Assembly: GCA_964511405.1 (NCBI GenBank)
Contig: CAZEFK010000143.1
Span: 1 to 18,854 of the forward strand
DNA length: 18,854 bases
Source: CAZEFK01 sp964511405
Lineage (GTDB): Bacteria; Pseudomonadota; Alphaproteobacteria; Elsterales; Elsteraceae
Direction: 5' to 3'
The position numbers and the translations under genes are program-made. This document shows positions 1-7,251 of this stretch, piece by piece. Under the pieces are notes generated by a model, which saw only the letters and a program-made list of their open reading frames with translations, did not search any database and was not told the origin of the DNA. The first letter of the stretch is position 1. The number at the start of each line of letters is the position of its first letter.

Positions 1-63
1 CCCCGCCGGCCGCGCGCCGCGCGCCGGCCCCGGCGGCGGCCCCGCCCCCCCGCCCCCGCGCGG
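1..63. other. Low-complexity G/C-only window edge, probably artefactual
   Basis: The first ~60 bases are made only of G and C, with several C homopolymers. The forward frame that leads into the next gene stays open here but would encode only Pro, Arg and Ala. That is unlike the alpha-helical subdomain expected just before the ABC signature of an OppD-type ATPase. I read this as a degraded contig end rather than real sequence, so the true 5' part of the neighbouring gene is missing. Confidence 0.6.
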
Positions 64-621
64 GTGGGTGGGGTGGGCCTCCCGAGCCCCGCGGCGCTGC
101 TGGCCCGCTATCCCCACCAGCTCTCGGGCGGGATGCGCCAACGGGTGCTGATCGCAATGGCGCTGTCGGGCGATCCCAGCCTGCTGATCGCCGACGAGCC
201 GACCACGGCGCTTGACGTCACCGTGCAGGCCCAGGTGCTGGCGCTGGTCGCCGGGCTGGTCGAGCGTCTCGGCCTGGCGCTCTTGCTGATCAGCCACGAC
301 CTGGGGGTGATTGCGTCGGTCTGCCGCCGGGTCGCGGTCATGTATGCCGGCACGGTGGTGGAGGACGCTGATACGGCGGCGCTGTTCGCCCGGCCGCGCC
401 ATCCCTACACCCGCGGCCTGCTGGCGGCGATCCCAACCCTCGACGGCGGCGCGCGTCCCGCGGGCATCCCGGGCAGCATCCCCAGCATGATCGATCCGCC
501 CACGGGCTGCCGCTTCCACCCGCGCTGCCCCCTTAAGATCGAGCGCTGCCGGACCGAGAAGCCGCGGCTGCGGACGGTCGCCGACGGCCATCGCGTCGCC
601 TGCCACCTGGCGGAGCCGTGA
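64..621 (+). CDS. Oligopeptide/dipeptide ABC importer, ATP-binding subunit DppD/OppD-like (5'-truncated)
   Basis: This is the C-terminal half of the first ATPase of a peptide/nickel-type importer, a cytoplasmic subunit that powers uptake through two membrane permeases. The visible part has the ABC signature LSGGMRQRV, Walker B LLIADEPTTALD and the switch histidine in LLISHDLGV. It also has the family-specific C-terminal extension with RHPYTRGLL and a Cys pattern C-x5-C-x6-C-x17-C, a likely Fe-S site in this family. The Walker A half lies beyond the window edge. Convincing homology begins near base 73 (VGLPSP), so the GTG at 64 is only a nominal start. The stop codon shares one base with the ATG of the next ATPase, as in dppDF/oppDF operons. 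The substrate cannot be told from the ATPases. Confidence 0.9.
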   Translation: MGGVGLPSPAALLARYPHQLSGGMRQRVLIAMALSGDPSLLIADEPTTALDVTVQAQVLALVAGLVERLGLALLLISHDLGVIASVCRRVAVMYAGTVVEDADTAALFARPRHPYTRGLLAAIPTLDGGARPAGIPGSIPSMIDPPTGCRFHPRCPLKIERCRTEKPRLRTVADGHRVACHLAEP

Positions 622-1583
622 TGCTGCTCGACGCCCAGGGCCTGGCCAAGCATTACCGGGTGCGCCGCGGCTGGTTCGAGCACGACCTGGTCAAGGCGGT
701 CGACGGCGTCGACCTCGCCCTGGAGGCCGGCGGCGCGCTCGGGCTGGTCGGCGAGTCGGGCTCCGGCAAGTCCACGGTGGCGCGGCTGGTGCTGCGGCTG
801 ATCCAGCCGACGCGCGGCCAGATCCGGTTCGACGGCCGCGATATCGGCCAGGCCGACGAGCGCGCGCTGCGGCCGCTGCGCCGCGACATGCAGATCATCT
901 TCCAGAACCCCCACTCGGCGCTGGATCCCCGCATCACGGTCGCGGCGAGCATTGCCGAGCCCCTGGTGGTGCAGCTTGGCCTGGGCGGCGGCGCGCTCCG
1001 GGCCCGGGTCGAGGCGCTGATGGCCGAGGTCAGCCTGCCGGGGGACTTTGCGCACCGCTATCCGCACGAGTTGTCCGGCGGCCAGAAGCAGCGCGTCTGC
1101 ATCGCCCGCGCCCTGGCCCTGAAGCCGCGCCTGGTGGTGCTGGACGAGCCGACCTCGGCGCTCGACGTCTCGGTGCAAGCGCAGATCCTGGCGATGCTGG
1201 CCGACCTCCGGCAGCGGCATGGCCTGGCCTATCTGTTCATCAGCCATAACCTGGCCGTGGTCCGCCAGGTCTGCGACCGCGTCGCGGTCATGTATCTCGG
1301 CCGGATCGTCGAGGAGGGCCCAGTCGCCGAGGTGTTCGGCAGCCCGCGCCATCCCTATACCCGGGCCCTGCTGGCCGCCGTCCTCGATCCGCGCGCCGAC
1401 GGCCCGCCGCTGCGGCCGCAGGTGTCGGGCGAGGCGCCCAACCCGGCGCGGCCGCCGTCCGGCTGCCGGTTCCACCCGCGCTGCCCCGACCGGGCCGAGC
1501 CCTGCAGCCGCATGGAGCCGCAGCTCCTCTCCTGCGGCGACCGCCGCGTCGCCTGCCACTTGGCGCAGCCGTCGAGCGTGTGA
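621..1583 (+). CDS. Oligopeptide/dipeptide ABC importer, ATP-binding subunit DppF/OppF-like
   Basis: This is the second ATPase of the peptide-type importer, forming a heterodimer with the preceding subunit. It is 320 residues, full length for the family. Walker A is GESGSGKS near residue 45, followed by the Q-loop IIFQNPHSALDP, signature LSGGQKQRV, Walker B LVVLDEPTSALD and switch His in FISHNLAVV. The C-terminal oligopeptide extension has RHPYTRALL and the Cys pattern C-x5-C-x6-C-x16-C. The ATG at 621 overlaps the upstream TGA by one base (TGATG) and has GGCGGAG about 5 nt upstream. An in-frame GTG at 618 is possible but sits too close to that ribosome binding site. No terminator was seen downstream, and the cognate permeases and binding protein must lie left of the window. 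Confidence 0.93.
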   Translation: MLLDAQGLAKHYRVRRGWFEHDLVKAVDGVDLALEAGGALGLVGESGSGKSTVARLVLRLIQPTRGQIRFDGRDIGQADERALRPLRRDMQIIFQNPHSALDPRITVAASIAEPLVVQLGLGGGALRARVEALMAEVSLPGDFAHRYPHELSGGQKQRVCIARALALKPRLVVLDEPTSALDVSVQAQILAMLADLRQRHGLAYLFISHNLAVVRQVCDRVAVMYLGRIVEEGPVAEVFGSPRHPYTRALLAAVLDPRADGPPLRPQVSGEAPNPARPPSGCRFHPRCPDRAEPCSRMEPQLLSCGDRRVACHLAQPSSV

Positions 1584-1657
1584 CGCCGCGCCGGGGAAAA
1601 ATGAATAGGCTCTTTTTTCAATAGCCCTACAAACTCGCGTGATCCATATCCGTTCCC

Positions 1658-1834
1658 ATGGATGATGCTGATGCGCTCTCTCTTCGTGCCCAGGCGCAGC
1701 AATGCTTGACCATGGCGCAGTTCCATGAGGGCGATGCGGCCGAGAGCCTGCGCCGCCAGGCGCGCGAGCTGATCGCCCGGGCCGAGGCGCTTGAAGCGGT
1801 CGCCGCCTCGAAGGACGGCCGGCCGAAGCGCTGA
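1658..1834 (+). CDS. Small helical hypothetical protein (58 aa)
   Basis: This short reading frame starts at ATG 1658 and ends at TGA 1832-1834. The product is predicted to be almost entirely alpha-helical, with a heptad-like pattern around LRAQAQQCL, SLRRQAREL and ARAEALE, and a basic tail ending DGRPKR. The style, with an early Cys between two amphipathic helices, resembles the many small uncharacterised proteins of alphaproteobacteria, but I cannot name a family. No clear Shine-Dalgarno lies upstream, and ATG codon 19 is an alternative start. It sits 74 bp after the importer ATPase and converges on the TPR gene, with 9 bp between stop codons. Expression is unproven. Confidence 0.5.
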   Translation: MDDADALSLRAQAQQCLTMAQFHEGDAAESLRRQARELIARAEALEAVAASKDGRPKR

Positions 1835-1843
1835 TCAGAACGA

Positions 1844-3055
1844 CTATTCGGGCAGGCCGGCCAGTCGCAACGCTTCGATGTAATGGGCGAAGCCGCGCCA
1901 TTCCCTGAGCGGATTGAGCGCATTGCTGCGGGCGATCGTCTCCTCGGGATCGATTTCCAGGATCCGGGTGACGGTCGCGCGGGCCTCGTCCAGCCGGCCC
2001 AGCCGCGCCAGCCCGGCGGCGCGGATGCGCAGCGTGTTGACCAGCTGCGGATTGAGGGCATTGGCGCGGTCGGCCCAGTCCACGGCGTCGGCATAGCGAT
2101 GGGCGTGGATGGCGCCCAATGCGCCGGCGAACAGGGTCGTCTCGGCCAACGGGCCGGTCGGCGCCAGCCGGCGCGCCCGGCTGGCCAGCGCCACGGCGGC
2201 GTCGAAATCCCAGGCGTAGCACTTGAACAGGGCACCCCAGGCCAGCGCGGCCGTCTCGCACGGGTCGACGGCCAGACAGCGGTCGATCAGATCCGAGGCG
2301 TCGTCATAGGTGCGGAACAGCATGCCGTGGGCGAAGGCAGCGGTCCACAGCGCCACCGGATCCTCCGGATCGGCGGCGAGCGCGGCGTCGCTATGGGCGC
2401 GAGCCGCGGCGTCGGCCGAGCTCTTGTCCGGCGTCCAGCCGCGGCGGAAGTCGCGGGCGGCGATGAAGCCCAACAGGCCGTGGGCCGCGGCGAAGCCGGG
2501 ATCCTCCGCGACCGCGCGTCGGAGCTCGTCACCGGCCAGCGGGCTTTCCTCGCGGCGCATCGACCACAGGGGCGCGCTCGCGGCGGCGGCATGGCGGAAG
2601 GCCGGCCAAGCCGGCCAGCGCGGCGCCGGCGACAAGGCGGCCAGGGTGCCGACATCGCCCACGGCCTCCGCGATTCGGGCGGCCAGCCGTTCGATCAGCT
2701 GGCCGTAGTCGCGGGCAGCGCCGACCTCGTCAAGCGCGATATCGTCGGCGGTCGGGGTGGTGAGGGTGGCATGGACATGCAGCCGGCCGCCCGGCTGACT
2801 GACCCGGCCCTCGATCGACCAGATCAGCCGACCTTCGGCGTGGTTGCCCAGCAGCGCCCGGCCGCGCGGCACCGTCGCCGCCAGCCGGCACAGCACGACG
2901 TAGCGATCGCGGCGTGAGGCCAAGCGGGCGAGGGCATCGGCCACCCCGAAGCCGAGGCCGGGCGCGGCGTCGGACTCGGCGAAGGGATGGACGGCCAGGA
3001 TCGGCCGCCGGCGGGCGGCGACGCCGCTTTGCGCAATGGCGGACGCGTTGGCCAT
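1844..3055 (-). CDS. TolB-like domain / tetratricopeptide-repeat protein
   Basis: The protein is 403 residues. Residues ~15-130 (ILAVHPFAE, then LGFGVADALARLASR, then IWSIEGRVSQPGGRLHVHATL) look like the TolB-N-like segment found in adenylate-cyclase-type and winged-helix regulators of alphaproteobacteria. Residues ~185-400 form helical TPR-like repeats with spaced Ala/Gly/Asp-Pro positions (ALAADPEDPVALW, CLAVDPCETAALAW, RILEIDPEETIARS). The cyclase or DNA-binding domain that usually precedes this module is absent. There is no signal peptide, so it is probably a cytoplasmic scaffold or sensor. The ATG at 3055 has a strong ribosome site (GGAAGGAGGGAA) immediately upstream. It is second in a two-gene unit behind a solute-binding protein, which is an unusual partner. 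Exact function is unknown. Confidence 0.75.
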   Translation of the reverse strand: MANASAIAQSGVAARRRPILAVHPFAESDAAPGLGFGVADALARLASRRDRYVVLCRLAATVPRGRALLGNHAEGRLIWSIEGRVSQPGGRLHVHATLTTPTADDIALDEVGAARDYGQLIERLAARIAEAVGDVGTLAALSPAPRWPAWPAFRHAAAASAPLWSMRREESPLAGDELRRAVAEDPGFAAAHGLLGFIAARDFRRGWTPDKSSADAAARAHSDAALAADPEDPVALWTAAFAHGMLFRTYDDASDLIDRCLAVDPCETAALAWGALFKCYAWDFDAAVALASRARRLAPTGPLAETTLFAGALGAIHAHRYADAVDWADRANALNPQLVNTLRIRAAGLARLGRLDEARATVTRILEIDPEETIARSNALNPLREWRGFAHYIEALRLAGLPE

Positions 3056-3078
3056 CCTTCCCTCCTTCCCGCGGAAGG

Positions 3079-3109
3079 CGACCGCGCCCGAGGGGGCGCG
3101 GCCCGGTCG
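3079..3109 (-). promoter_or_regulatory. Intercistronic GC hairpin after the solute-binding protein stop codon
   Basis: Arms CCGCGCCC (3082-3089) and GGGCGCGG (3094-3101) pair perfectly across a 4-nt loop. An outer CGACC/GGTCG pairing is possible if a short bulge is allowed. The hairpin lies directly downstream of the solute-binding protein stop and upstream of the TPR ribosome site. There is no T-run, so it is not a standard intrinsic terminator. It could protect the upstream mRNA or reduce downstream expression. Confidence 0.5.
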
Positions 3110-4441
3110 TCAGCCCTGGTAGTAGTGCTTGATGCGCTTTTCAGCCTCCGCCACGGCATCCTCGGGCGAAGCGCTGCCCGAGGCAACCGCGGCAAACATC
3201 TGAACCAGCACGTAATCTGCGGTAACCGCGCCGGATGCCGCGGTGATCGGCCCCTTGTAGCCGTTCCAGAACTGGTTGGCGCAGGTCTCCTGATAGGCGT
3301 GCAGCTTGGGATCCGACGACCACACCGCGCTCTGGCCGTAGGCGTTGAGCGGGTGCGCCCAGTAGCCCAGGCAGCCGGTCAGCCATTTGTCGTACTGCTC
3401 CTGCTCCATCATGAAGCGCAGGTAGTCCTTGGTGGCATTCGGGTACTTGGCGTGCTTGAAGACCATGGCGTTGAGGATCAGCGCCGCCTCGGGCGGCTTG
3501 CCGACCCGGCCCGCGGGCATGTGGGCATGCTCGGTGTCGGCGGCGATCGCCGCGGTCTTGGGATCGTTCTTCAGCACATAGTAGATCGACACGCCATTGG
3601 CGGTCAGGCTGATCTGCTCGGCGATGTAGGCCTTGTTGTTGCTGGGGTCGAGCCAGGACAACGTGCCCGAGATGAAGGTCTCCTGCAGCGCCTTGGCATA
3701 TTTCAGCGCCTCGATGGTGGCCGGCTGGTTGATGACGACCCGGTTCTGTTCGTCGACGGCGCTGGCGCCGTGGGCCCACAGCAGCCAGGTTGCATAGCCG
3801 TTGGCGTCGCCGACCGAGTTGCCCAGGGCGAACCCCGGCGGATGCCCGATCTTGTTGAGCTTGCGGCAGAGGTCCAGGAACTTGTCGAGGTCGTTGGGAA
3901 TGGTTTCGTAACCGGCCTGCTGGACCCAGGACTTGCGGTAGACGGCGGGACCGCCCGAGCCGCCCATGGGCAGCGCGATCCAGGTGTCGGTGCCCCACTT
4001 CTTGCCGTATTTCTGGGGCAGGAACATCCAGCCGCCATATTTCTTGCCCAGATAGTCGGCGAGGTCGGTCAGGTCCAGCAGCTTGTCGGTATAGAGGTGC
4101 GGGTCGTCGGGCCAGCCCAGGATCACGTCCGGGCCGGCGCCGGTGTTGGCCGCCACGGCGGTCTGCGGGCGCAGGTCTTCCCAGCCGACGAAGTCGACGC
4201 GCACCGGGACTCCGGTCGCGGCGGTGTAGGCCTTGGTGTTCTCGCGGAAGATCGCCTCGTCGGGATCGACGAACTTGGTCGGGCGCAGGACGCGCAGGGT
4301 GGCGCCCTTTTCGAGGGCATAGCCCGGGTTCTTGACGTCGGTGACCGGGATCGCGGCGCGGGCGCCACTCGCCGGCAGCACCGCCGACGCCAGCGCGCCG
4401 GCGCCCAGGACCAAGGACTCGCGACGGGTGATCGGGGTCAT
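3110..4441 (-). CDS. Extracellular solute-binding protein (family 1 type), Tat signal
   Basis: This is a 443-residue periplasmic binding protein of the sugar-type ABC family. The N-terminus TRRESLVLG, followed by a hydrophobic Ala/Gly/Leu stretch and ASGARA, is a twin-arginine export signal with likely cleavage near residue 29. The mature part has the usual pattern: FRENTKAYTAATGVPVRVDF near the start, then a gate region with DVILGWPDDPHLY. Late in the protein come AALILNAMVFKHAKYP and KDYLRFMMEQEQY, typical of MalE-like proteins. ATG 4441 is chosen because GAGGAGGAG lies just upstream and it places the RR motif correctly; an in-frame ATG 16 codons further up lacks a ribosome site. No permease or ATPase is adjacent, so it either serves a distant transporter or acts as a sensor ligand carrier. 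The ligand is unknown. Confidence 0.88.
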   Translation of the reverse strand: MTPITRRESLVLGAGALASAVLPASGARAAIPVTDVKNPGYALEKGATLRVLRPTKFVDPDEAIFRENTKAYTAATGVPVRVDFVGWEDLRPQTAVAANTGAGPDVILGWPDDPHLYTDKLLDLTDLADYLGKKYGGWMFLPQKYGKKWGTDTWIALPMGGSGGPAVYRKSWVQQAGYETIPNDLDKFLDLCRKLNKIGHPPGFALGNSVGDANGYATWLLWAHGASAVDEQNRVVINQPATIEALKYAKALQETFISGTLSWLDPSNNKAYIAEQISLTANGVSIYYVLKNDPKTAAIAADTEHAHMPAGRVGKPPEAALILNAMVFKHAKYPNATKDYLRFMMEQEQYDKWLTGCLGYWAHPLNAYGQSAVWSSDPKLHAYQETCANQFWNGYKGPITAASGAVTADYVLVQMFAAVASGSASPEDAVAEAEKRIKHYYQG

Positions 4442-4457
4442 GCGGGTCTCCTCCTCG

Positions 4458-4516
4458 GGAAATGCGCTCTGCGCATTTCCTTCCATTGATTCTGGGAGCC
4501 CGTTATCGGGCTCCCA
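4458..4516 (-). promoter_or_regulatory. Tandem perfect hairpins in the 5' leader of the solute-binding protein gene
   Basis: There are two perfect 10-bp stems in the 247-bp gap between the divergent binding protein (-) and MATE (+) genes. The first has arms TGGGAGCCCG (4493-4502) and CGGGCTCCCA (4507-4516) with a TTAT loop. The second has arms GGAAATGCGC (4458-4467) and GCGCATTTCC (4471-4480) with a TCT loop. On the minus transcript the second hairpin ends just before the GAGGAGG ribosome site of the binding-protein gene. Neither is followed by a T-run. The rest of the gap (4517-4688) shows no promoter I can defend. Confidence 0.6.
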
Positions 4517-4688
4517 GGGTTCGCGAGACCGGGTGTGCCGTGCGCCGCACCCGTATGGGGTCCCGCCCTCTGTTGTCCGGCCATGATGCCCAAAGCCCCT
4601 GCCCCTGTCGATTGCCCGTCGATGCGGGGCTTGCATCCGGACGGCGTTCGCCCGATCGTCGCGCCCCCACCCGAGCGCGAGGCAGTCC

Positions 4689-6059
4689 ATGCAGGAGCAG
4701 GTCCTGGCCGGGGCCGCACCCGATGCGGTCGCCACGCGCCGCCGCCATGCGGCGGCGACGCTGCGGCTGGCGGCACCCCTGGCCTTGGCGCAGCTGGCCC
4801 AGATGGGCATGGCGGTGACCGATACGGTGCTGCTGGGCTCGCTCGGCGGGGCGGCGCTGGCCGCCGGCGGGCTCGGTGCCGGCCTGTTCTTCACGATCAT
4901 GATCCTGCTGCAGGGCGTGCTGAGCGCGATCAGCGCCATGGTCGCCCAGGCGCGCGGCGCGGGGCGGCCGGAGCGGGTGCCGGCAATCTACTGGACCGGC
5001 CTGATGCTGGCGCTGGCGCTGTCGGTGCCCGGCATCCTGGCGCTGGGCTGGGTCGAACCCCTCCTGGCGGCGCTCGGCGAGCCCGCCGGCCTCGCCCATG
5101 ACGTGGCGCGCTACGACCGGGTGCTGCGCTGGGCCGCGCCGGCGACGTTGGTCGGCATGGGCGTGATGCGCGCTTTCCTGCCGGCGATCGAGCGCCCGCG
5201 CCTGATCCTGTGGGCGACCCTCGGCGCCGTTGCGGTCAACGGTGTGCTCAATTACGGCCTGATCCACGGCGCTTGGGGGCTGCCGCGGCTGGGGCTGCTG
5301 GGCTCGGCCACGGCCAGCGCGATCACGCTCACGGGTAGCGCCGTGGCCCTGCTGGCGTTGCTGCACGGCAATCCGGCGCTGCGCCGGTTCGTGCGGCCCG
5401 TGGGCATTCGCGCGGCCGAGCTGGCCGAGCTGCTGCGCCTGGGTTGGCCGATCGGCGTCACCTACGGTGTCGAGCTGGTGCTGTTCCAGGTCGCCGGGCT
5501 GCTCGCCGGCCTGCTCGGCACGGCGTCGCTGGCGGCGCACCAGATGGTGCTCAACGTCGCCGCCACCACCTTCATGGTGCCGTTCGGCGTCGGCCAGGCG
5601 GCGAGCGTGCGCGTCGGCTACTGGGCCGGCGCCGGCCGCCCTGCCGAGGCTCGCCGCGCCGGCCTGGTCGCGCTGGCGCTGGGGGCCGGGTTCATGGCCT
5701 GCACGGCCCTGGCGATGATCGCCGTGCCGCGCGGCATCATCGGCCTGTACCTGGACCTGGCCGACCCGGGCAATGCCGGGACCATCGCCATCGCCGAGCG
5801 GCTGCTGCTGGTGGCCGCGCTGTTCCAGGTGGTCGACGGCGTGCAGGCGATCGCCGCCGGCGGCCTGCGCGGCCTCAAGGACACTCGGGTGCCGATGCTG
5901 CTGGCGGCTGCCGGCTATTGGGCGGTCGGCTTCCCGGTCGGCTACGGTCTGGGCTTTCCGGCCGGCCTCGGCGCGCCCGGCATCTGGTGCGGGCTGGCCC
6001 TGGGCCTGGCGGCGGTGGCGCTGCTGCTGACCCTGCGCTTCGAGGCGCGCACGCGATAA
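4689..6059 (+). CDS. MATE-family multidrug/sodium (or proton) efflux transporter (NorM-like)
   Basis: This is a 456-residue integral membrane protein with about 12 hydrophobic helices, the standard MATE length and layout. Family features include the N-terminal LRLAAPLALAQLAQMGMAVTD with the MGxxDTVLLG-type turn, the internal repeat beginning at LRLGWPIGVTYGVELVLF, and AAHQMVLNVAATTFMVPFG at the start of the second half. A late segment, AIAAGGLRGLKDTRVPML, is typical of the NorM branch. It would export cationic drugs, dyes or metabolites using an ion gradient. The ATG at 4689 is preceded by a weak GAGG. It is monocistronic, divergent from the solute-binding protein and convergent with the isomerase gene, with 77 bp between them and no convincing terminator. 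No adjacent regulator suggests its substrate. Confidence 0.92.
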   Translation: MQEQVLAGAAPDAVATRRRHAAATLRLAAPLALAQLAQMGMAVTDTVLLGSLGGAALAAGGLGAGLFFTIMILLQGVLSAISAMVAQARGAGRPERVPAIYWTGLMLALALSVPGILALGWVEPLLAALGEPAGLAHDVARYDRVLRWAAPATLVGMGVMRAFLPAIERPRLILWATLGAVAVNGVLNYGLIHGAWGLPRLGLLGSATASAITLTGSAVALLALLHGNPALRRFVRPVGIRAAELAELLRLGWPIGVTYGVELVLFQVAGLLAGLLGTASLAAHQMVLNVAATTFMVPFGVGQAASVRVGYWAGAGRPAEARRAGLVALALGAGFMACTALAMIAVPRGIIGLYLDLADPGNAGTIAIAERLLLVAALFQVVDGVQAIAAGGLRGLKDTRVPMLLAAAGYWAVGFPVGYGLGFPAGLGAPGIWCGLALGLAAVALLLTLRFEARTR

Positions 6060-6136
6060 CCGGTGACCGGGGGCCCGCCGCCTTCATGGCGCGGATGTCG
6101 GCGACCGTCGGCCGGTTGTGCTTGACGACCATGGGC

Positions 6137-6913
6137 TCACACCGTGAATGCGTTGCGGAAGGCAGCAAGGGCCGCTTCGGGATCGCCGCTGGCGAACGCC
6201 TCCAGGCCGACCGGGCCGCGATAGCCCATGGCCTTCAGCGTCCGGGCGACCCCCGGCCAGTTGACCTCGCCGGTGCCGGGCTCGCAGCGTCCTGGCACGT
6301 CGGCCACCTGGATCTCGCCGATCCAGGGCAGGCACTTGCGGCAGAGCTCGATCAGGTTCCCTTCGCCGATCTGCGCGTGATACAGGTCGAGGTTCAGGCG
6401 CAACCGGGGATGGTTGACCGCGGCGACCAGGGCCAGCGTGTCCTCGGCGCGGCCGAACGGGACGCCGGGATGGTCGACCGGCCCGTTGAGGTTCTCGAGC
6501 GTGAAGACCACGCCTTCGGCCTCGGCCAGCTCCGCCACCCGGAGCAGCGTGTCGCGCGCCGTCAGCCACATCGTGCCGGTCACGGCCGCGACCGGCTGGA
6601 CGGGCAGGCCGCCCGGCCCAAGGCCGGTGCCGTGCAGGTTCAGCCGCGCGACGCCCAGGCGCTTGCCGACCTGGGCGGTCTCCCGCGCCGTGCGCAGCAG
6701 TTCGGCCGCGCCGTCGGCGTCGGTCAGCCGGCCGCGCAAGTAGCCGTTCATGATGGTGAAGGCCGCGCCGGTCCGTTCGAGCTTGGCGAGGTCGTGGTCC
6801 GGCCAGTTCCACAGGCCGACGCCGAAGCCCAGCTCCGTGAGGCGGCGCGCCCGCCAGTCGATCGGGCGGTCACGCCAGATCATCTCGGCACAGGCGGCGA
6901 GGGGGAAGGTCAT
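6137..6913 (-). CDS. Hydroxypyruvate isomerase-family TIM-barrel enzyme (Hyi/sugar phosphate isomerase-like)
   Basis: This 258-residue protein is a single xylose-isomerase-like TIM barrel. Hyi-type signatures are FTLENLN (E140), LNLDLYHAQIGEGNL (D176, H179), IQVADVPGR (Q202) and PVGLEAF (E238). E140, D176, Q202 and E238 match the positions of the divalent-metal ligands of this fold. Family members interconvert hydroxypyruvate with tartronate semialdehyde, or isomerise other keto-sugars and inososes. It starts 3 nt after the ferredoxin stop and is the last gene of a hydroxylase-ferredoxin-isomerase unit, so it probably handles a product of that oxidation. The actual substrate is inferred, not shown; it could equally act on a keto-inositol, like the MocC/IolI/IolE relatives. 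Confidence 0.82.
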   Translation of the reverse strand: MTFPLAACAEMIWRDRPIDWRARRLTELGFGVGLWNWPDHDLAKLERTGAAFTIMNGYLRGRLTDADGAAELLRTARETAQVGKRLGVARLNLHGTGLGPGGLPVQPVAAVTGTMWLTARDTLLRVAELAEAEGVVFTLENLNGPVDHPGVPFGRAEDTLALVAAVNHPRLRLNLDLYHAQIGEGNLIELCRKCLPWIGEIQVADVPGRCEPGTGEVNWPGVARTLKAMGYRGPVGLEAFASGDPEAALAAFRNAFTV

Positions 6914-6916
6914 GGC

Positions 6917-7228
6917 TCAGATCTCGATGAAGACGGCGCCGTCCTCGACCTTGACCGGCCAGGTCCGGAGGTCGATGCAGGCGGGCGCGCGGGTCGCCTC
7001 GCCGGTCCGGTAGTCGAACTGGCCGTTGTGCTTGGGGCACTCGATGACGCCGTCGATCACCAAGCCGTCGCCGAGATGCACCTGCTCGTGGCTGCAGATG
7101 CCGTCGACGCAGAAGAACGCGTCCTCCGGGCTGCGCACGACCACGAAGGTCCGCCCGGCATGATCGAACCGGATGAGGTCGTCGCGGTCGATGTCGTTGG
7201 TGGCGCACACGCGCGTCCATGTTGCCAT
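6917..7228 (-). CDS. Rieske [2Fe-2S] ferredoxin, MocE-like
   Basis: This is a 103-residue soluble Rieske ferredoxin. The cluster ligands are visible as C45-S-H47 and C64-P-K-H67, followed by GQFDYRTGEATRAPA, typical of ferredoxins that feed electrons to oxygenases (BphF/NirD-like fold). The best known match for its context is MocE of rhizobial rhizopine catabolism, which partners the MocD hydroxylase. It lies between the di-iron hydroxylase (23 bp upstream) and the isomerase (3 bp downstream), so the three are co-transcribed. The start ATG 7228 has CAGGAG about 10 nt upstream. A ferredoxin reductase (MocF type) would be required but is not in the window, so a reductase encoded elsewhere must serve. 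Confidence 0.9.
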   Translation of the reverse strand: MATWTRVCATNDIDRDDLIRFDHAGRTFVVVRSPEDAFFCVDGICSHEQVHLGDGLVIDGVIECPKHNGQFDYRTGEATRAPACIDLRTWPVKVEDGAVFIEI

Positions 7229-7251
7229 GATGATCTCAGCTCCTGGTCGTT

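Noticed and set aside
405..2261. A 618-codon minus-strand open frame across the importer ATPases
   Set aside because: It is antisense to two unmistakable ATPases, is rich in Arg/Pro/Ala/Gly and has no domain; long antisense frames are expected at this GC content.
4442..4939. Upstream extension of the Tat solute-binding protein
   Set aside because: The signal peptide and ribosome site place the start at 4441; the extension overlaps the MATE gene and has shadow-like composition.
6060..6136. A terminator between the convergent MATE and isomerase genes
   Set aside because: Only short GC pairings such as CCGGTGACCGG are present, with no T-run on either strand.
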